From Panax quinquefolius (Eukaryota > Streptophyta > Magnoliopsida > Apiales > Araliaceae), in contig CM035167.1 in the NCBI GenBank assembly GCA_020205615.1, forward strand, positions 33,830,103 through 33,894,102: a stretch of 64,000 nucleotides of DNA. The letters are read 5' to 3'. Shown here piece after piece: positions 1 to 9,880 of the stretch. The position numbers and the translations under genes were made by a program. The notes under the pieces are model-generated. The model was not told where the DNA came from, ran no database searches, and worked only from the letters and a program-made list of their open reading frames with translations. The first letter of the stretch is position 1, and each line of letters opens with the position of its first letter.

Positions 1-33
1 ATTTTTAAAACCTAAATTAGAAAATTAAATTGC

Positions 34-116
34 AAACCCTAAGGGTTTCAAACCCTAAACCCTAAGGTTTTCCAAACCCTAAACCCTAACCCAAACCCTA
101 AACCCTAAGGGTTTGG
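34..116 (+). repeat. Telomere-like AAACCCTAA cluster in LTR
   Basis: About eight copies of CCCTAA/CCCTAAA and two of the complement TAGGGTTT lie within 85 bases. Related clusters occur at the same place in the other family-L LTRs (about 49735-49810 and 61315-61360) and as scattered copies in LTR D. This position, upstream of the candidate TATA box, makes them part of the LTR U3 rather than a chromosome end. The AAACCCTAA core matches the plant telo-box. Confidence 0.8.
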
Positions 117-830
117 CCAATTACTAGTATGCCATTAAAATTAAAAAGAAAAAGACCAAAATGCCCTTTTCTTAATCTTAAGTAAAAGATTTTGCAAATC
201 TTGTGAGTCATCACCCTAATGTTTATCCCATGTGCTCTATATCTATTTTATATTAGATAGGTATGCCAACTAGCAACTAGATACATTGAATCATGCCATG
301 TATATTAGATTAAGAGAGAGAAAATGCACACTTTCATTTTCATTTTCTCCGAGTCCCTTCTCTCTCTAACTTTTCTAAATCTAGTGTGAGAGGGAGTGAA
401 AAGCTAAGCCATGATCAGTTTAGAACTTACCAAGATCAGATCACAAAGTCAGAAATCAAAGGTCAAGCTTGAAAGGTATAAGAACCCTAAAATTTCGAAA
501 TTTGTGATCTTAAGTTAATGTTGTTGTTTGTTGTTTGGATATGTGATAGAGGGTGTCACTTGATGATCTGGGTGGTCAAAACCAAGATCCATATCATTTT
601 GATGCTCGGATTTGATGATTTTAGAAATCTGGAAAATGTTAAAAATGATGGCTTGATAGACATATGTCAGGGCTTGTAGATCTTTGTGTGTTAAGTGTTA
701 TGTGTGTTTTATGTTATAAACTGGTAGTATGTTATGTGGTCTTTATTCTGCAATTTGAAACATGGTCTGATCGTGCCTAGAACCCAAGTTATGATCGGTC
801 AAAGTGGGTTGACCGTTCACGGAAGTCGCC

Positions 831-1275
831 TACGGGCAACCCGTAAATCCCTGTAACAACCGACAACTTCTTTTCTACCCTTTGATCCGTAAGCTGTTAA
901 GGTTAATAGCCATGTTTGTGCATATATCTTGTAGTCGGACAACAGTACTACACATCCCAATCCTTAGAACAACCAGATCCATAACAGGATCAAAGATAAT
1001 CGTGGTCAAACCCACGTTGACTAACTAGCCGGAAGGAGATTCTGGGTAACCCAGAATCTTCAAGACCCGTTTACTGACCACTAGTTTGATCAGCCTTGAT
1101 AGCTTAGATCTGTTGTGGTTAAGATGATCTGAGGTTATGTAGTTGTACAAGGACATGAGTACTACACAATGGAACCTTAATACTACATTACTCAAGCCTG
1201 GAAGGCCTAGATCTGGAGGCTCAAAGTAAGACCTAACAACTGTTCTTCATTTCTGGAAAAACCCAGAAATGAAGA
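831..1275. repeat. 210-bp-spaced palindromes, copy in first LTR
   Basis: Three inverted repeats are centred near 838 (TACGGG/CCCGTA), 1048 (TTCTGGGTAACCCAGAA, perfect around a central A and one of the cleanest copies) and 1259 (TTCTTCATTTCTGG with its complement across a short A-rich loop). A degenerate copy is near 628. Centre-to-centre distances are about 210 bases, so each palindrome marks one unit of a diverged tandem repeat. Confidence 0.75.
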
Positions 1276-1491
1276 ATAGCTCTGACATGCTTTTCTACAA
1301 CGTAGATCTCTCGATTAAGTAACGTTTTGGCCATGAACTCAACTGATAGTTGTAGTATAACACTTATACTATAACTATAACACCATTACCAGTCCAGAAT
1401 TTAACTAGAACATAGGATTAGAACCGGTCAAACGACCCACCTTGTTGTCTGACATGAAGATCTGGGCATCTCAAGAACAGCCTCAAGAACA

Positions 1492-1519
1492 CCTATAGTG
1501 ACGGGTCTGTCGCTATAGG
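1492..1519. repeat. Boundary hairpin CCTATAG(T/C)GAC...GTCGCTATAGG
   Basis: An 11-base arm pair with one mismatch flanks a 6-base loop. The same hairpin, with perfect arms, is at 62707-62734, and a diverged one is at 25397-25425 in LTR D. It marks the switch from the palindrome-repeat zone to the AT-rich zone. Confidence 0.7.
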
Positions 1520-1529
1520 GCCCTTTAGC

Positions 1530-2340
1530 GACGGTTGTATTATTATTTATTTTCTGATTTTCGGATATTATTTAAAAATAGATAAAAATGGTTTTTAATT
1601 ATAAAAAATACATAATAAATTCTGAAAAATTTATTTCAAATTCTGAAAAATATTTTTTAATTATTTTAAGTATTTTTCATAAATATTTAATATTTTTAGA
1701 ATATAAATGGTATTTAATTATAATATTAAATAAATGATTTAAAATATGATTTTAATTCATAAAAAATCATGAAAAATAATATTATGGTATAAGAAAATAT
1801 TTAAAGTTATGTTTAGTGACTTTTGATATTTTGTGATGAATTTTATTAATTAATCAATATTAATGATAATTAGTTTATTTATAAATATATTAAATAAATT
1901 ATGGAAAAATAGATTTAATGATTTATAAATCATATAAAAATGATTTAAGTGTTATAAAAATATTTTAAGTTATAAAATATAAACTTTTGATATTTTGTCA
2001 TTAAATATTAATATTTTAATATTAATATCAATTATCTGATTAATTGATTTAAGTGTTTAAAAATTATATAAATATGATTTTAAGGTATTAAAATACTTAA
2101 TTATATATTATAAATATATTATAATAATATGACATATATTTCATTAATATTTGATAATAAATAAATATTAATGATAAAAGAATTATGTGGTATTTAATTT
2201 ATTTAAATACGTGTTTAATGATTGAAAATTCATGATAAATAGTAATAATTACTTAAAAATTATTATGAGACTTTGAAAAATATTTTGACTGTTAATAAAG
2301 CTATCTGAAATAATTGTTAAGTCTTATGCAGAGTTTAATT
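1530..2340. repeat. AT-rich degenerate repeat zone of family-L LTR
   Basis: Roughly 0.8 kb of very AT-rich sequence contains recurring AAGTTATAAAATATAAACTT-like blocks followed by TTTTGATATTTTGT and ATTAATATT stretches. No reading frame is present. Equivalent zones are at about 51200-51950 and 62760-63520, and in LTR D at 25440-26360. Confidence 0.7.
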
Positions 2341-3233
2341 GAACTTAAACTCGTGAATTGTTCGACTAGACCGTCGAGATGTTAGATTTGTGTCGTATTC
2401 AACTCAGACTTAAATAGTCTGACCTGATGCTATGTTTTATGTGTTAAATAGACTGATAGGATTATGTGCTATGTGTTTAGGTTAATCTATGTATATATAT
2501 ATTATATTATTATATTGTGATGATATTATTCTAATATTGGAGATCTATATTACTAATATTAGGTCTTCAGATAAGGCGATATAAATTACGTAGCGGTAAT
2601 CAACGGTTTAGGCAAGTTTATTTTTACCTAACTCTACTAAGAGTGTTTCATTCGGATAAGCTTATGGTTAATCATTGCTGATTGCCATGTATAATTGTAC
2701 TCTGTACATATTGCATATATAAGTCAGGTATGAAAGGCTGATCACCTTCATTACCCTTCGGTTCAGATATAATTGTTCATGTAAAATACTTGTTCAGTCA
2801 AAATTTTGTTCCTGCTAGTTCACAATTATATTGTTGAATAATAGCCAGCCAATTATTCAAATCATTTCAATTATGATATATCGTTATATTGTTGAACTTA
2901 AACTTGTTGGGCAACTTTTATGCTCACCCTTGCTATATCATGATAAAATATTGCAGATTAAGATGAATGCGTCGAATACAGGAAAAGATTAAAGAAAGTT
3001 CTAGCTTTAGTTTATGTATGTGATTAGAAATGTAATAGTGTAGTTTGATAATGAAGTTATGTGTTAGATATTTATGAATTGTGTATTAAGTTAAGGTTAC
3101 TCGACCTTGGAGAATAGTGCGTAATGTATTGTATAAACAATTTATGTTTATATCTTCCGCAAATAGTAATAGTTGTATAAAATGATCGAACCGGATCCGA
3201 GGTGATTTGGGACCTGGATTCGGGGCCGTCCCA

Positions 3234-3489
3234 AAAAGCCTTGAGTTTAATCTTATTAGCGTTGGTCAATTGATGGATAATGGTCATCAAGTAAAATTTG
3301 AAAAAGATAAATGCACAATATTACATGGTACTAACGATACTACCCTAGTTGCACAAAGGGAAGAAAATATATATACTCTTGATTTTGAGCAACAGGATGA
3401 AGAATTATGTCTTGCAATACTACAAGATGAGGCAAATCTATGGCACAAAAGAATGGGACATGTTCATATTGACTTAATTAGAAAGTTGT
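3234..3489 (+). pseudogene. SIRE-like copia pol fragment: GAG-pre-integrase domain
   Basis: The open frame runs from the LTR junction and reads as the copia GAG-pre-integrase domain: a FNLISVGQL block, a cysteine in KDKCTI, an ENIYTLD block, then LWHKRMGHVHIDLIRKL, which carries the conserved H and GH of the integrase zinc-binding region. It is cut at its 3' end by insertion of element E and resumes at 19400. The N-terminal gag and protease are not visible; they would lie beyond the LTR to the left, outside the window. It is a fragment and cannot encode a working product here. Confidence 0.85.
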
Positions 3490-5052
3490 TGTTGGGTAAT
3501 TTCTAGTTACGCACAACACTCAAGTATACGTGGTCAACAAGTAATAAAGAGTAAGTAAAGTATCGTTCCCATTGAGAATTAATTAATAAAGTTCACCAAG
3601 CATTAGCCCATAACCATTTCAGTCTTATTTAAACGATTGCTTTGAGTTTTAATATTTAAACTATGAAATTAAATAGTACTAACTACCCCTAGAATGAGAC
3701 TAGATAATAAAGACATGAGATTACAATTTCCCCTATTGCATCATTTAAATCAACACACTTCTAGTTAAACCAAATTAATTATAACGGATTGTTAGTCAAG
3801 AACACGAAAATGAAATATAGCCATCTCTCGATGTACCATACTCATATCACATATAATCAACAATTGATAGAATACACATGAACACCCACATTACCTAAAC
3901 CACTATATGTCTATGTGATTTACAAATAATTAGGGTTTGAACCCAAGTCCTCAATTGACTACGAGTGGTGCTTTGGTATATGTCTATCCTAAGCACGAAA
4001 CATATATTCCATCACCATGTAGAACATACAAACACAAGCTATCAAGATCAAATCTAAACCCATACTTCGTCTTTCAAGTTCATATGGGTTATCACAGTAA
4101 TTTATTGCCAATCAACTAAACAAATAAGCGTGAATCTTAATAGACAATCTCATAACAATTAATAAGACTAACAGTGAAGTATGTCAAAATAAACTAGGGA
4201 ATAGATTCCATTGCAATCCCAAAATAGAGTTTAACTCATAGTTGAATTAGAATCCATGATCCACAATTGAATATACATTGAAAGCTACAATAGAAGTAAA
4301 GAGAGTTAGGGATCAAGAATAACAAATCTGAGTTTCTTCTCTTGTTTTACTTCTGAACCTTCAAGGATCTTCAATTGCTTCAATCCCCAAATCTTAGTTA
4401 TTCTAGGGTTCTAATCTAATCTAAAAAGAAAGAGAAGAAAAGAAATAATGATAGCTTTTGCCCCCAAGAGGTGGAATCTCCTTTTACAACTGATATACGT
4501 CTAATATATATAAGCCCTAGTTGAACCCCCTTCTTAGTTACGCTTCAAATAAAATAAAGTCAGCAACTTCTGTCAACATTGCGCGCGGGCGCGCACTCCT
4601 CCAATTTGTCTCTCGCACGAGCGTGAGACTTACAGTAAGTTAGGATGTCCTGTTTGGCTGTCAGCATGGCGCCGCGCCTCCAGTTTATCTATGCAATTGT
4701 TGACCATTGCCATGAAGTCACTGTCTGTAGATTCTGGTTCTGATTCTGTAATATTGTTGTTGCTGTCGCTTTGTCCTGCTGCTCATTCCTTCTATGCTTG
4801 GTCTCCTTGCTCCATTATACCTTCATGCCATACATATCCCCACTTGTGCCTCGCTTTCACGCATTCATTAGCCTCGTACCCTCTAATACCACCAAATTAG
4901 GTCAATTTCTGCACTTATTCACCAAAAGGAGTTTTAAGTAAATGCAATGCAAACTATCATGAAATACAATTAAAACACAATAAAATGTACTTGAGATGGG
5001 CATAGTTTGCGTGAATTGGTATTCAATAAGTAGGTATAAATACCACTTATCA
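3490..5052 (-). repeat. Element E 3' LTR
   Basis: This is nearly identical to 17840-19399. A TATA-like TATATATA on the minus strand lies near 4505. One GC-rich patch around 4580-4680 differs strongly between the two LTRs (GCGCGCGGGCGCGC here). Confidence 0.9.
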
Positions 5053-5068
5053 AATAACCCCCAAACTT
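5053..5068 (-). other. Element E polypurine tract
   Basis: On the minus strand AAGTTTGGGGGTTATT abuts the 3' LTR start TGATAAG. This is the usual plus-strand primer position and composition for Tat/Athila elements. Confidence 0.75.
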
Positions 5069-6628
5069 GAACTATTGTTTGCCCTCAAGCAATGCAATCT
5101 ATATGCTATGCAAGCTACGCTACTATGACAATGAATCCCCTGATTTCCAGCCATGTTATGAATTCTAATAAGATATGCCTCATAGAAATATCAAGATCCA
5201 AGAACAAAGCATCAAACTAAGATAAAGGCATAATGACATACAATCAGATAGTCTTAACCTACTATAAAGATGTTGTGTGTGTGTGATGTGTTCATAGATA
5301 ACCTTGACAAAGATGAAAATACCACATGCTTTATTGCTTAAGGTAGAAAATTGAAGTTTAAATCAAGAACTTCATATACTAATGAGACATCAACTACTCC
5401 AACACATCAATACAAACTATGGTTCAATAATGGGTTTATTCTGCTTTATTTTTACTCGCGAGGGCGATTTTCGTTCTTTCCCGCAGTGTTTATTGAATTT
5501 TTCTTTTATATAGATATAGCGAGTGCGTTTTATGCTCCATCTCACCTTCCATTTCCATTTAAACGAGTGCGTTTTACGATCCATCTCGCTTTCAAATTCC
5601 ATTTACACGAGTGCATTTTACGCTCCATGTCGTCCCAATAGAAAGCATACCCATGTGTTCTCAAAGTTTGAGTATCTGTGTTTTCATAGTCTATGTCTAC
5701 TTTATACACAATTCCATCTTTAAAAACAACATTTTCTACTCAGCACACAAGCATGCTAATCTTAACTAACAAGCAAATAGGAACATTGTCATGCTACCTG
5801 GTAACATCTAAACAACAAGCATGAATTATATCATATATAAAATTATAACTAAGCTCAAGATATCAACCAAGTTCAAAAATCTATCAAACTTCTATTTCAT
5901 CATAGGCCAAATTAGAATTCAACTAACTAAAAATCTGGGATTATGCAATGTTATGCAACTAAACACATACTAAGTAAACAAGACAAGAAAACTAAGAAAA
6001 AAATTCATGTAGAATTTAACTACAAGATACTAAAATACCCCTACTATGCAACCTAAACATGCAATCAAACTATATGCAACTAACTATATGCAACAATTAC
6101 TCACTACAAATCAATACCCCCAAACTTAAAATAAACAATGCCCTCATTGTAATTAAAAGTGAAAGAATACTCCCATAAGTGTCAATGTCATCTCCGTTCG
6201 CCTCCTCATGATCCGATGGTATATCAGGCGATGGCTAAGTTTGAGATATTCTATGGTTGGAAACTGAGTGTGGGCTTCTAACTTTCCGAACGCTTTAGTC
6301 ATAAATTCTAAAAATTCAGCAATTTTTTCTGTGACTGAGCTATCGCGTGGCCGCGCGGTGTTTGGCTTGTAGTTGGGCACGGCCACGCGACCCTGTACTC
6401 TGGCAGTTTCAGTTTTTGACTTCTATTTGATCTTGAATGCTTGCAGCAATTGGATTGAACCTGAGAGGAGAAACACTCAAACCATTATTAATACTTACCA
6501 TTATCTAATATCTACTAAATATGGAAATGAAAATAAGAATTAAACAAGGAGGGAGAAAGATTGGATGGGGTGCCTCCCATCGAGCGCTCGATTTATAGTC
6601 CGTTCGCTGGACTTTATTCTTAACACCG
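5069..6628 (-). other. Element E 3' internal non-coding region
   Basis: No convincing gene is present. On the minus strand a GGGAGGCACCCCATCC-type motif (near 6565-6585), often seen in Tat-type elements, lies at the 5' side. A short 77-codon frame at 6153-6386 has no recognisable domain. AT-rich spacer and a small tandem repeat make up the rest. Confidence 0.6.
5515..5635. repeat. Short tandem repeat, about 45-bp unit
   Basis: Three imperfect units share GAGTGCGTTTTA(T/C)G(C/A)TCCATCTC followed by a TTCCATTT(A) stretch. They give rise to overlapping spurious open frames on both strands. Confidence 0.75.
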
Positions 6629-7107
6629 CTATCCAATTCCTCTACGATAAGCTAGGAACCCTCCATCCATTAGAACTGCTATGTGCTTTGGTAGGTTCCC
6701 CATCATGCGTGTCTGTGAATTGAAACAACCTAGCATGTTTCCTATACATGAAGCCCCCAGTTCTATTGCATAGCTAGGTGCTTCGTCCGTTGTATTTGTG
6801 AATAAATTTTTGCCTAGAGGCATGACAGATACAATGGGTTTTTCCTCTTCTATTTTCTCTTTCTCAGCCCACCATGGTTTGTAAGAGGCCTCATAATCAC
6901 AGAAATTCTTGATTTGGATGTGACTACCAAGGGGACATGGGTGTGCAAAGTTCACTGAATTTTTCAACTCTAATTGAGAAGGCACTTGGGGTATTATATA
7001 AGTCAACTCATGTTCTTCATTTTCCATACCCCCAGTTGTCTACTCAATGTCCACTCCTTTTATATCATTCAGTGGAATGTACACTTCTGGCTCTCCATCA
7101 GTTTCAT
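6629..7107 (-). pseudogene. Unrecognised element-E ORF, 3' of gag-like gene
   Basis: An open minus-strand frame of 132 codons starts at 7027 (MENEEHELTY...) and ends at 6629. Upstream, up to the A1 insertion, the same strand reads EPEVYIPLNDIKGVDIE before a stop. That suggests it once continued from the gag-like gene through the A1 insertion point at 7107/17111. The product has no reverse transcriptase or protease motif. It contains a GNMLGCFNSQTRMMGNLP stretch I do not recognise. It may be an accessory or gag C-terminal region of a non-autonomous Tat-type lineage. I cannot assign a function. Confidence 0.45.
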
Positions 7108-7742
7108 TGTAAGACCCCAGCTTTTATAAATAAAGATGAATTTTTCTATAAATATTATTTTTGAATATTATGGAATAAATTTGATATAATGTTATAGTTG
7201 TGGGTAATATTTATAAATTTTTCAAAGTATGCAAGTTGTTATAAAATATTCATTTGGTCGGGGAATATTCTTTTTGTTAGGGAATATTAAATACAATGGC
7301 TCAATCATTGGTGGACCCCTAATGTAATTATTATTGTCGGATTGAGAAAACGACAAAAATATTTTATAAAAATAACTACGGAGGTGTTACTGTTAAAACC
7401 TGTTGAACTACCCGGTGGTAAAAGTATGCGATGTCTGGCATTAGTTGCATAGTAGCACTACGGTATTGATTATTGATGCTTACGTGAGAAGTCACTCAAA
7501 TATGCTTTCAATTATTATTACGATAATTCTTTGCATCATATCTCTTATATTATTGATTCAATTATTGTCACAATTATCATCTCAGATAATATGTTATAGT
7601 ATTAAATCAATAATTGAGGCGACAAGTTATAAATGATTAATAATTGTTGAAAGATTAAATATGTGTTGATGAAAAAAAATGATTTGTGGTAAGTTGATTA
7701 TTTTATGGGGGCTCGTATGTCATCATCTAAGAGTCTCTTCAA

Positions 7743-7951
7743 TCGATAGTAATTACCTTCGTCGATAGTAATTACCCTTGTGAATAGTATTTACCTTCGT
7801 CGATAGTAATTACCTTCGTCAATAGTAATTACCCTTGTGAATAGTATTTACCTTAAATCGATAGTAATTACCTTCGTCGATAGTAATTACCCTTGTGAAT
7901 AGTATTTACCTTCGTCAATAGTATTTACCTTCGTTAATAGTAATTACCTTT
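7743..7951 (+). repeat. Minisatellite with three-unit higher-order pattern, A1 5' LTR
   Basis: Eleven units of 17-21 bp share ATAGTA(A/T)TTACC. They repeat in threes, ending TTCGT, then CCTTGTGA, then TTCGT, so a roughly 57-bp higher-order unit occurs. The array lies about 150 bp upstream of the TATA box. Confidence 0.9.
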
Positions 7952-8092
7952 ACCGACGTCAACCACTTGTCGTTTCACATTACAAAAGGCCGAACCACTT
8001 GTCGTTTCACATTACAAAGGCCAAACCACCATCAAGCCACTTGCCTTTTCACACTAAGAAAAGTGCTAAGCTAGAAATCTTCTATAAATAGA

Positions 8093-8100
8093 GGCCTAGG
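8093..8100 (+). promoter_or_regulatory. TATA box of A1 5' LTR
   Basis: TATAAATA is followed by GAGGCCTAGGGC and then a GA-rich leader (AGAGAGAAAG...). The same core is at 15502 in the 3' LTR. It sets the likely U3/R boundary a few tens of bases downstream. Confidence 0.7.
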
Positions 8101-8217
8101 GCTTCATTATTTTCACTTAATTCATTCAAGCTATAGAGAGAAAGTATAGAGAATAAGAGAGAAAGAAGAAGGGTATTTTGTTACTACAATCACAGCAGAT
8201 TCAATCTCCTATCAAAT

Positions 8218-9414
8218 GTAAGGGGTGTTATTCTTTCTTATTCATGAAGAGAAACTGCTGTTATTCCATTGCTTATTATTACATTGGAATAACTCAGTAT
8301 CTGTGAGTTTACCTATACTTGGTGACATTCTTCTATTATTCTGCTTGGAACATCATATGCATGTGTTTTACACCGACACTGGTTCCGTCATTATTATTCT
8401 CTGTTGGAACATCACATGCATGTGTTTTACACGGACTGGTTCCGCTCTTTATTATTCTCATTGAATATCCTATCTCGTGTGTTTTTACACCGGATCCGGT
8501 TCCATCTTTATTATTCTCATTTGGAACATCCCGCTTGGGTGTGAATTTCACCGACCGTTCCGTTATTTATTATTCTCTTGGAATAACTTTTATGCATGCG
8601 GTCTATCGCATGCACGGTGATTTCTTTTGTTATTCCATCCTTTATTATACCCATTTAGTTAAAACTTTGACTTCTATACTCCATGAAATTAGTAGAATAT
8701 CCTTGATATTTGCGTTTCATCCAAAGATCTTTTCATGGAAATATTCTTCCGATCATTCTTGAATTTTACTCTACAAAACAATGATCATATTGATAATTTG
8801 GACGTTAATAATTCCCGGATAAAATAATTCTTGAACTTGTTTTATTGAATTCTTATATCATTGTCATCATCCTCATGTTTATATTTTTTTAAAGTCATCT
8901 CATGGCTTTTGTAGTGCATAGATGGACTTGGTATGATTATGACCAGAGACTATTCTTGTAATCATGACCGTAATGTTACAAATGATGTGGTAAAAATCCT
9001 CGATTAGTAGTAGTGCATTGATGGGCGATTGTTGGCATGATCATGACCATTAATGAATACACAAATATTCTTGGCCCGTAGTGCATGAATAATTGTGGTC
9101 GTGATACTAAAGAATATCCTTGGCCGAAGTAGTGCGTAAGTGATTCGATGATATGGAATATTTATTAAAGTGAGTCTCGGCTATAACAAAGATGATGAAA
9201 AACCTTTTAAAACCTAAAAGATAGTAGACTTTATTTTCTACTTGACTCTTTTAATGGATTGCATATCCATTGCAGCTTAAACCGGGTTGTCTATTGTATT
9301 TTATCGCTTTTAACATTGTTGAAGACTATTGATAATTTATTCTCGCATTATCTTAGTCATAATATTTCTTACTGGGCTAGTTGAGCTCACCCTTTCTTTC
9401 ACTGTTCTCTTCAG
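8218..9414 (+). other. Candidate leader intron inside A1 5' LTR
   Basis: A donor-like AAAT/GTAAGG is followed 1.2 kb later by a strong acceptor: TTCTTTCACTGTTCTCTTCAG/G with a long pyrimidine tract. The homologous 3' LTR keeps the donor (15641) but its acceptor has changed to TTCAAG. The same pair is seen in A2 and, with an AAG acceptor, in G. Confidence 0.5.
8262..8620 (+). repeat. About 60-bp tandem repeat in A1 5' LTR
   Basis: Five to six imperfect units share TTATTATTCT(G)TTGGAACATCC, GTGTGTTTTACACC and CTGGTTCCG. The GTGTTTTACAC core can form a short hairpin. The block lies just inside the candidate intron; the counterpart in the 3' LTR is 15670-16050. Confidence 0.85.
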
Positions 9415-9693
9415 GAAATGAGAATATAGCTGGGATGAGTCGGGGAAATGAGTGATGGTCTTGAAGATAGCATTAGTAGTCCTCACTATTCTGTGAAATA
9501 GTGTGATAATAATTGTAATGAGGACTCCTTTTGAGTTTGTATAATATCTAGTAGGCGATATTTGTATTTAAACTCACGAGTTTATGTCGTATTGTACACA
9601 GCAGCTTATGTTAGTAAGTTGTATTTAAATTACATGCCATGTAAGTGGCGACCCAAGATGGGTGATGTATACCTAATTTTGGGGGCGTCACGG

Positions 9694-9707
9694 TTGGTAT
9701 CAAAGCT
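9694..9707 (+). other. A1 primer-binding site (tRNA-iMet)
   Basis: TTGGTATCAAAGCT lies one base after the LTR end. It differs from the usual plant TGGTATCAGAGC at one position. Confidence 0.85.
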
Positions 9708-9880
9708 TAGGATATGATCCTGGCTAAGATGTGAGAATAGTACTAGGAGGGAGAGACGGGGAATACCTTCGCTAGTATGACCTACCTAAGTTTATGTGCT
9801 ATATTTTATTGGTTGGTCGGAAGATAGGGATAATTTGTTACATGTCAATTAACCTTTTGTTTTGTGGCGATGTCTCGAAA

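Larger units (their letters stand above)
476..2956 (+). other. Candidate intron inside family-L LTR
   Basis: A donor-like GAAAG/GTATAA lies downstream of the promoter region. An acceptor-like TATTGCAG/ATTAAG precedes the LTR end by about 280 bases. Both sites recur at the same places in the LTR at 48867-52886. Splicing is an inference from sequence only. Confidence 0.45.
1..3233 (+). mobile_element. Family-L LTR, 3' portion (LARD-type Ty3/gypsy)
   Basis: This sequence is collinear with the 4,020-bp LTR at 48867-52886. The first base corresponds to about 0.8 kb inside that LTR, so the 5' end lies outside the window. The 3' end reads GGGGCCGTCCCA where the complete copy reads GGGGCCGTCACA, one substitution. 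The LTR is followed directly by copia coding sequence with no primer-binding site. It is therefore either a solo LTR or the 3' LTR of an element inserted in the copia; the missing left flank prevents a TSD test. It holds telomere-like motifs, 210-bp-spaced palindromes and an AT-rich zone (listed separately). No coding capacity was seen. Confidence 0.85.
7108..9692 (+). repeat. A1 5' LTR
   Basis: It pairs with 14533-17110. It has a TATA box at 8093, two tandem-repeat blocks and a candidate intron (8218-9414). No gene is inside; short open frames around 8225-8762 are by-products of the tandem repeats. Confidence 0.92.

Noticed and set aside
34..116. True telomere or subtelomere at the start of the window
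   Set aside because: The repeats are short, interrupted, in both orientations, and recur at the same position inside other LTR copies.
7743..7951. CRISPR-like array
   Set aside because: Units are contiguous with no unique spacers, and the array is duplicated in the paired LTR of a plant retroelement.
8225..8762. Overlapping open frames with repeated Cys/Phe-rich protein
   Set aside because: They arise from a 60-bp tandem repeat read in several frames inside an LTR; the 3' LTR gives the same frames at 15680-16207.
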